A DNA stretch of 64,000 nucleotides from Paraburkholderia sartisoli (GTDB taxonomy: Bacteria > Pseudomonadota > Gammaproteobacteria > Burkholderiales > Burkholderiaceae), in assembly GCF_900107685.1 (NCBI RefSeq), contig NZ_FNRQ01000001.1, forward strand, positions 1,240,001 to 1,304,000, given 5' to 3'. Of the stretch, positions 58,891 through 64,000 are shown one piece after another. The notes under the pieces were generated by a model. The model saw only the letters and a program-made list of their open reading frames with translations. It was not told the DNA's origin and did no database searches. The position numbers and the translations under genes are program-made. Numbering within the stretch: the stretch's first letter is position 1; each line of letters starts with the position of its first letter.

Positions 58891-59832
58891 ATGCCTGTGC
58901 TGACTGAACGTCGTGCCACCCGCCGCGGGCGTGCAGTGTGGCTGTCGCTGGCTACCGTGGTGGTTTGTCTGCTGGCGGGGATGCCGGGCCGCGCGCTGTT
59001 TGCCCAGGGCGCTGACGATGCCGCGACGCTTCGCAACAGGTTTCAGGGCCTGACGCAGCAACTCGAACACAATCCGTTTCACCGGCAGCTTTATATGGAC
59101 TCGTCGGAATCGCCGACGAACCTCAAGGGCGACATCTATGCAGTCGTCGACTATCCATTCGCGACCGTGAGTGGCGCGCTGAACGACCCGGCGAATGGCC
59201 CGGCCAACTGGTGCGACGTGCTGATCCTGCATCTGAACGTGAAGTACTGCCATGCCGCGACAAACAACGGCGCCGCGCAGCTCGACGTGAATCTCGGCAA
59301 GAAGGTGGAAGAGAAGCTGTCGTCAACATATCGCGTGCAGTTCAGCTACCGTTCGGCGGTGGCGAGCGCCGACTATTTTCGCGTCGAACTGAAGGCGGAT
59401 ACGGGCCCGCTCAGCACGAAGAATTACCGGATCGTGCTGGAGGCGATCCCGGCTGGCGGCAACCGGACATTCCTGCATCTGACCTACGCATATGGCTACG
59501 GCGTCGCGGGACGCCTCGCGATGAAAACCTATCTGTCGACCATCGGCAGCGACAAGGTCGGCTTCACGACGGTGGACGATGCGTCGCCGGGGCAACCGGA
59601 ATATATCGGCGGCGTGCGTGGCCTGCTCGAGCGCAACACGATGCGCTACTACCTCGCGATCGACGCGTATCTCGGCGCGTTGCAGGCACCGGCGGGCGCG
59701 CGCTTGCAGCAGCGTCTCACGACGTGGTTCGACGCCACCGAACAGTATCCGCGACAGCTTCACGAAGTGGACCGCGACGACTATCTTCAGATGAAGCGCA
59801 ACGAGTACCGGCGCCAGCAGACGGCGCAGTAG
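58891..59832 (+). CDS. Exported protein of unknown function
   Basis: 313 aa. A basic N-terminus and hydrophobic stretch (AVWLSLATVVVCLLAGMPGRALFAQ) form a signal peptide. The mature part begins helical (DAATLRNRFQGLTQQLEH), then beta-rich segments with NPFHRQLYMDSSESPTNLKG and WCDVLILHLNVKYC; the two Cys could be bridged. The C-terminus is Arg/Gln-rich (QMKRNEYRRQQTAQ). The layout resembles a periplasmic lipid- or steroid-binding (SRPBCC-like) fold, but that is weak inference. ATG preceded by GGAGACGGAAC. Confidence 0.75.
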   Translation: MPVLTERRATRRGRAVWLSLATVVVCLLAGMPGRALFAQGADDAATLRNRFQGLTQQLEHNPFHRQLYMDSSESPTNLKGDIYAVVDYPFATVSGALNDPANGPANWCDVLILHLNVKYCHAATNNGAAQLDVNLGKKVEEKLSSTYRVQFSYRSAVASADYFRVELKADTGPLSTKNYRIVLEAIPAGGNRTFLHLTYAYGYGVAGRLAMKTYLSTIGSDKVGFTTVDDASPGQPEYIGGVRGLLERNTMRYYLAIDAYLGALQAPAGARLQQRLTTWFDATEQYPRQLHEVDRDDYLQMKRNEYRRQQTAQ

Positions 59833-60112
59833 CGGGGCGGCGTCGGTGCCTTGCCGGTGCGGCTCACGCGCATGACGTCGTTAATGAGCGATGCCGGCCG
59901 CGCTGGCCTCGTTCAGGTGCGTGGCTGGCGTTATTTTTGGCTGCGTCTGGCGTTCGATCCCGGCTTGCTACACTGAATGGGTATCCCGTCCCGCCCGTTC
60001 CCGCGCACGAACAACGCCAACGCCGTCGCCCGTCCAGTTCCGGGTTCCGCATGGACGGGCGCGGCCGGAACCGGTCGCCGTTGCGTTGCCGGGATCGACC
60101 CGGAGGTTCCCC

Positions 60113-61027
60113 ATGTCCAGCACATTGCGTTTGCGTCTGTCGAGGGCCGTCGCGCCTGTCGTGCTTGTCGCGCTGTGCGCCGCGACGACGGCGGCATCCG
60201 TGGCGCGCGCACAGCCGCCGTCCGATGCGATTCCCTCCCAGCTTCTGAGCGACGACGAACGCGTCGACTTTTGCGCGCAGATGCAGCGCGCGACGACGCC
60301 GGCCGCGCGGCTGGCCGTCCTCGCGCGCCTGCGCGACACGCTGACGCCGCGTGCCAGCGTACAGGCGGTCGCGCTACCTTCGTGGCTGCTGGACGGGCGT
60401 GATCCGCGCGCGGCGGGGCGTTCGAAAGACAGCATTCCTGGCCTCGGATGCGCGCCTCGCGCGGCGCTGCATTCCGCACCCGCGGCGGCCCAGGCGCCGG
60501 CGGCGGTTCCATCGCGTAAGGTTGCCGCCGGGAGTACGGCGCGGGGAACGTCCGCGGCACCCGCCCCGGTTCGCGATGAACCTGCCCGGCCGCGAGCGCG
60601 GCCCGAAGCGCCTGCACACACGACGGCGAACGCACCGTCTGCCGCCGCCGTTGCCGCGGTCCCGGACGAGGCGCACGGCGGATTACCCGCCGGGCGCGAC
60701 CACGGAATCGACTTCGTGACAGGCGGCGTGGGCCAGGACGAGGCCGCCGCGTTGCGTCAGCTCGCGTCGGGCTACAACATGCGCGCGACCTTCACGCTTG
60801 GAAACGGCGAGTATCTGTCCGGCGTCGCGGTGCAGGTGTCGCGTGCCGATGGCACGGTCATGCTGTCGACGCGCACCGAAGGCCCGTACCTTTTCGCGCG
60901 GCTGCCATCAGGGCGATACCGGGTGCTGGCCACGGTCGATGGCGTGACGCGCGCCCGCGAGCTCTACGTGCCCTCACGCGGCGGCGTGCGTTTCACGCTG
61001 ACGTGGCCCAACACTTCCGCCCGATAG
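60113..61027 (+). CDS. Exported protein with C-terminal carboxypeptidase-regulatory-like domain
   Basis: 304 aa from the ATG at 60113, with GGAGG 6 bases upstream. The signal peptide is RAVAPVVLVALCAATTAASVARA. A helical segment with two Cys follows (DERVDFCAQMQRA ... GLGC), then a disordered Ala/Pro linker (about residues 115-190), and a beta-sandwich end typical of carboxypeptidase-regulatory-like repeats (YLSGVAVQVSRADGTVM ... YLFARLPSGRYRVLATVDG). Function is unknown. It ends 6 bp before the phosphodiesterase gene, so the two may be co-transcribed. Confidence 0.75.
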   Translation: MSSTLRLRLSRAVAPVVLVALCAATTAASVARAQPPSDAIPSQLLSDDERVDFCAQMQRATTPAARLAVLARLRDTLTPRASVQAVALPSWLLDGRDPRAAGRSKDSIPGLGCAPRAALHSAPAAAQAPAAVPSRKVAAGSTARGTSAAPAPVRDEPARPRARPEAPAHTTANAPSAAAVAAVPDEAHGGLPAGRDHGIDFVTGGVGQDEAAALRQLASGYNMRATFTLGNGEYLSGVAVQVSRADGTVMLSTRTEGPYLFARLPSGRYRVLATVDGVTRARELYVPSRGGVRFTLTWPNTSAR

Positions 61028-61033
61028 CTCCCG

Positions 61034-61510
61034 ATGAAAATGAAAACGCCGTCGCGCATTGGCGTGATTTCCGACACGCACAATCTGGTGCGCCCTGAAG
61101 CGCTCGCGCATCTGGCCGGCTGCGAGGCGATCATCCACGCGGGCGACATCTGCGGACAACCGGTGCTCGACGCGCTCGCGCGGATCGCGCCAGTCAACGC
61201 GGTGCGCGGCAACAACGATACTGGCGACTGGGCGGCGTCGCTGCGCACGCACGAGATCGTGACCGTGCAGCAAACGAAGATCCTCGTTGTCCACGATATC
61301 GCGGATATAAAGAGCGACCCGCGCGAAGACGGGATCGGCGTTGTGATCACGGGTCACTCGCACAAGCCGCTGATCGATACCCGCGATGGCGTGCTGTATC
61401 TCAACCCCGGTAGCGCGGGTCCGCGCAGGTTCAGGTTGCCCGTCACGGCGGCGATCCTGCTGATCGACGGTGCGCATGCGGAGGCGTCGCTGCATCGGCT
61501 GATCGAATGA
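61034..61510 (+). CDS. YfcE/MJ0936-type metallophosphoesterase
   Basis: 158 aa cytosolic phosphodiesterase. Metal-binding motifs in order: GVISDTHN (Asp-x-His), IHAGDICG (Gly-Asp), VRGNND (Asn-Asp), VVHD, and GHSHKP (Gly-His-x-His), ending LNPGSAGPRR. This is the complete calcineurin-like set. The natural substrate of this group is unknown; many cleave artificial phosphodiesters. The start MKMKTPSRIG could be at either Met. Followed at once by a terminator. Confidence 0.93.
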   Translation: MKMKTPSRIGVISDTHNLVRPEALAHLAGCEAIIHAGDICGQPVLDALARIAPVNAVRGNNDTGDWAASLRTHEIVTVQQTKILVVHDIADIKSDPREDGIGVVITGHSHKPLIDTRDGVLYLNPGSAGPRRFRLPVTAAILLIDGAHAEASLHRLIE

Positions 61511-61535
61511 AAAAGCCAGCGCGAAGCTGGCTTTT
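61511..61535. terminator. Bidirectional intrinsic terminator
   Basis: AAAAGCCAGC and GCTGGCTTTT pair around GCGAA, with A and T runs on the two sides. It serves the rightward phosphodiesterase gene and, in the other direction, the leftward ProP-like gene, which ends at 61606. Confidence 0.9.
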
Positions 61536-61605
61536 CCCTTGAAACGATGAAGCACGCATGGGCGCCAACGTCATGCCGGACGCCGCATCCGCGCGCCCAA
61601 CGCCG

Positions 61606-63075
61606 TCACGCGCGCGCCGTTGCGGCCGCTGCGTAGGCTTCGTCCATTTCGGCGGCTTCGCGTTCGCCGCGCAGCACCGCGTGCGCTTCGGCGCGTGTCG
61701 CCACGCACGGACCCGAGCCGAGGAGCGGCTTGCGTGCCGATTCGCTCAGCGCGAGTACCGACACGATCCCGATCAGCGAGGCGCCCATCAGGTAGTACGC
61801 GGGCATCATCAGGTTACCGGTCGAGTTGACGAGCCACGCCGTGACGAGCGGTGTCGTGCCGCCGAAGAGCGACACCGAGATGTTGAAGCCGATGGCGAGC
61901 GCGCCATAGCGGATCTTCGTCGGAAAGAGCGCCGGCAGCGCCGACGGCATCACGCCCGTGAAGCACGACAGCAGCGTGCCCAGAATCAGCAGGCCGAGGA
62001 ACACCGGCAGCATCGCACCGGTACGGATCAGGAGCAGCGACGGAATCGACAGCAGCAACAGGCCGATGCAGCCCGCGAGCATCACCGGCTTGCGGCCGAC
62101 ACGGTCCGACAGACGGCCGGCATAGAGCGTCATCGGCATCATCAGCACCATCACGACCAGCACGAGAAAGAGACCGTGCGTTTCGTTGAAGTTGAGCGTC
62201 GCGGACAGATAGCTCGGCAGATACGACAGCGCCATGTAGTCGGTCACGTTGAAAATCAGCACGAGGCCGACGCACAGCAGCAGCGGCTTCCAGTGCTGCG
62301 CGAGCAGATCGCGCAGCGACTGCTTCGGCGCGGCCTTGTCCTCGGCTTCGCGCTGTTCGGCCTGTTTTTTGAACGCGGGCGTTTCTTCGAGCTTCAGCCG
62401 GATGTACAGGCCCACGAGACCCAGCGGACCCGCGATCAGGAACGGCACACGCCAGCCCCACGAAAGCAGCGCGTCGTGCGAGAGCGCGGCGGTCAGCACG
62501 GCCACCGTGCCCGCGCCGAGCACATAGCCGATCAGCGTGCCGAATTCGAGGAAGCTGCCCATGAAGCCGCGCTTGCGGTCGGTCGAGAACTCCGCGATGA
62601 AGGTCGCCGCGCCGCCGTATTCGCCGCCGGTCGAGAAGCCCTGCACGAGACGCGCGACGAGCAGCAGCACCGGCGCGAAGATGCCGATTGATGTGTAGCT
62701 CGGAATCAGGCCGATGGCGAACGTGCCGAGCGCCATCATGATCATCGTCATCGCGAGCACGCGCTGACGGCCGATGCGGTCACCCAGCGGGCCAAACACC
62801 ATGCCGCCGATCGGGCGCACGAGGAACGCGGCCGCGAACGTGCCGAACGTGGCGATCAACTGCGCGGACGGGCTGCTCGATGGGAAGAACACCTTGCCGA
62901 GCGTGACGGCGATGTAGCTGTACACGCCAAAGTCGAACCATTCCATCGCGTTGCCGAGCGCCATCGCGCCGACGGCACGCTTGAGAAGGGATTTGTCGAC
63001 GATCGTGATGTCGTCGAGGGTCAGGACGTTGTCTTTGTTGTGATGTCGCCAGAAGCCGTTGCTGGAAGCGGTCAA
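61606..63075 (-). CDS. MFS transporter, ProP-like proton/osmolyte or metabolite symporter
   Basis: 489 aa with twelve hydrophobic helices, of the metabolite:H+ symporter group (ProP, ShiA, KgtP). Motifs: GNAMEWFDFGVYSYIAVTLGK, LVRPIGGMVFGPLGDRIGRQRVL (loop 2-3 signature), FSTGGEYGGAATFIAEF and GRLSDRVGRKPVML. The N-terminus fits ProP, the proline/glycine betaine transporter, but ProP's C-terminal coiled coil is replaced by a short Glu/Ala tail. The start is probably TTG at 63075, with GGAG 8 bases upstream. Confidence 0.85.
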   Translation of the reverse strand: MTASSNGFWRHHNKDNVLTLDDITIVDKSLLKRAVGAMALGNAMEWFDFGVYSYIAVTLGKVFFPSSSPSAQLIATFGTFAAAFLVRPIGGMVFGPLGDRIGRQRVLAMTMIMMALGTFAIGLIPSYTSIGIFAPVLLLVARLVQGFSTGGEYGGAATFIAEFSTDRKRGFMGSFLEFGTLIGYVLGAGTVAVLTAALSHDALLSWGWRVPFLIAGPLGLVGLYIRLKLEETPAFKKQAEQREAEDKAAPKQSLRDLLAQHWKPLLLCVGLVLIFNVTDYMALSYLPSYLSATLNFNETHGLFLVLVVMVLMMPMTLYAGRLSDRVGRKPVMLAGCIGLLLLSIPSLLLIRTGAMLPVFLGLLILGTLLSCFTGVMPSALPALFPTKIRYGALAIGFNISVSLFGGTTPLVTAWLVNSTGNLMMPAYYLMGASLIGIVSVLALSESARKPLLGSGPCVATRAEAHAVLRGEREAAEMDEAYAAAATARA

Positions 63076-63771
63076 GGTTGATACTCCAATGACTGCGGCT
63101 GAAACGCATGAGCGATCCGCCACGGGTGCCGGGAAAGTGCAGTTTCGCGAAAACGTTTTCTCGCCGTGAGGCCAGGGGCCGCACGCGGACGAAAAAAAGA
63201 AACGTCCGTGCCTCGCGAGGAGGGTCGCGAAATTGCACTCGTTCGAGTTGCTGCTGACTGTTGCACCTGCGTGGCCGTGGAAGGGGGGCAGATGCATGAG
63301 GACGCTGAGGACAGGTTGCCCGCCCGCGCCACTGAAAGGCTTGAAACGAAAAAGGCCGGTGATTTACCGCGATTCCACAGGGAAAGCGCGATGCGACCGA
63401 CAAGCCTTCTTGTATAAAAACTATTCAACCCCGACCGGCTGGCCCCTGTTCAACACAGGTTGACCGGTTGCAAATTGAACGCGAATGAAGGTGGATTGCT
63501 GTTGAAACGAGGCACATAGTAGCACGATGACGGCGGATCGTGCAAACGCGCCGACCGGCCGGGGGCGCTCCGATCTTGCTCGATCCCATGCCTGGCGGGC
63601 GATCGGGCGAATCGGGCGGGTCTGAAAAAACGGCTTGAAAGCGGGGCGGTGAGCCGTGCGAGCGGGGGCGTTTTTGCGCGTGGCGAGGGTGAAAACCCGG
63701 CGCGAAAGTGTCGCGCTCCGGGCAAAAAAAATCCGCGCAGACGCGCGGATTTTTCTCGAAGTCGGCGGCAA
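63076..63771. other. Intergenic stretch between the ProP-like gene and yggX
   Basis: About 700 bp without a supported gene; open frames here are Arg/Ala-rich shadows or low-complexity. It should hold the promoter of the leftward transporter. A strong terminator for yggX is at 63724-63754. Confidence 0.5.
63724..63754 (-). terminator. Intrinsic terminator of yggX
   Basis: ATCCGCGC and GCGCGGAT pair around a four-base loop, extended by A:T pairs. On the minus strand the hairpin is followed by eight T residues, 18 bp after the yggX stop. Confidence 0.9.
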
Positions 63772-64000
63772 TCAACCTTGCGGCGGCGGCACGTAGCCCG
63801 CGGCCTGATCGGCGCCTTCGCCGAAGAAAAACTTCTCCGTCTGCTTCATCAGGTACTGACGGGCACGCGGATCGGCCATGTTCAGGCGGTTTTCGTTGAT
63901 CAGCATGGTCTGCTGCTTGAGCCACGCCTGCCACGCTTCCTTCGAGATGCCTTCATAGATGCGCTTGCCGAGTTCGCCCGGCAGCGGCGGAAAATCGAGG
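63772..64000 (-). CDS. yggX: Fe(2+)-trafficking / oxidative damage protection protein (5' end outside window)
   Basis: The last 75 codons of a YggX-family protein read leftward from the window edge: [60 protein letters not shown], ending YVPPPQG. Full-length YggX is about 90 residues, so roughly 15 N-terminal residues lie outside. It supports iron-sulfur cluster repair and protects against superoxide in enterobacteria. Followed by a strong terminator. Confidence 0.95.
   Translation of the reverse strand, partial: LDFPPLPGELGKRIYEGISKEAWQAWLKQQTMLINENRLNMADPRARQYLMKQTEKFFFGEGADQAAGYVPPPQG

Overview
The window looks like a chromosomal segment of a Burkholderia sensu lato species, most likely Paraburkholderia or Caballeronia. 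The basis is high GC in most genes, strong GC preference at third codon positions, and a family mix typical of that group: DUF4148 secreted proteins, a catR/catA/ben cluster, a TctDE-like two-component system, OpgC, hopanoid genes hpnJ/hpnI/hpnL and YggX. No database search was run, so all family names rest on motif recognition.

Layout. 1-3.8 kb (minus strand): a LacI-controlled ABC importer (binding protein, two permeases, the last cut by the window edge). 4.0-5.5 kb: otsA; then a 13-bp-stem hairpin and tRNA-Leu(UAA). 6.2-13.6 kb: a benzoate/catechol block. benABCD convert benzoate to catechol, catA cleaves it to cis,cis-muconate, and catB and catC carry this to the beta-ketoadipate enol-lactone. 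catR sits between catB and catA, with ATAC-N7-GTAT type sites in front of both transcription units. 13.7-14.5 kb: a toxin/antitoxin pair. 14.7-25.4 kb: tannase-family esterase, OpgC-like acyltransferase, HiPIP, DAHP synthase, FAD oxidoreductase, cupin, shikimate dehydrogenase-like enzyme, TctE/TctD-like pair and a DUF4148 protein.

25.5-43.9 kb is the accessory part, with more uneven and often lower GC, long gene-poor stretches, decayed genes and repeats. It holds a DUF1326/DUF2182 pair, a truncated CidA, an orphan PstS behind a MASE1 kinase/NarL regulator pair, and a 903-codon Hsp70-like ATPase whose nucleotide-binding domain appears circularly permuted. Further along are a MITE-like inverted-repeat element, a miniaturised pirin, wrbA and doxX, and a translationally coupled Nmad3-Nmad2 pair (nucleotide-modification-associated domains). 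It ends with a LysR/cupin pair and a frameshifted cytochrome b561.

44.1-61.5 kb: an RND efflux operon (outer membrane channel, adaptor, pump) is divergent from a QseBC/PmrAB-like two-component system. Next come hpnJ-hpnI-hpnL and a second two-component system of the same type. Three promoters here share a direct-repeat operator (CTTAAG or CTTCAG half-sites every 11 bp, 10 bp before a -10-like hexamer), suggesting that efflux, hopanoid head-group modification and a small membrane protein are co-regulated. The window ends with three exported or small proteins and a phosphodiesterase, a ProP-like transporter and the end of yggX.

The strongest candidates for something undescribed are the permuted Hsp70-like ATPase (33953-36664), the Nmad3-Nmad2 pair (39980-41568) and the shared operator linking efflux with hopanoid genes.
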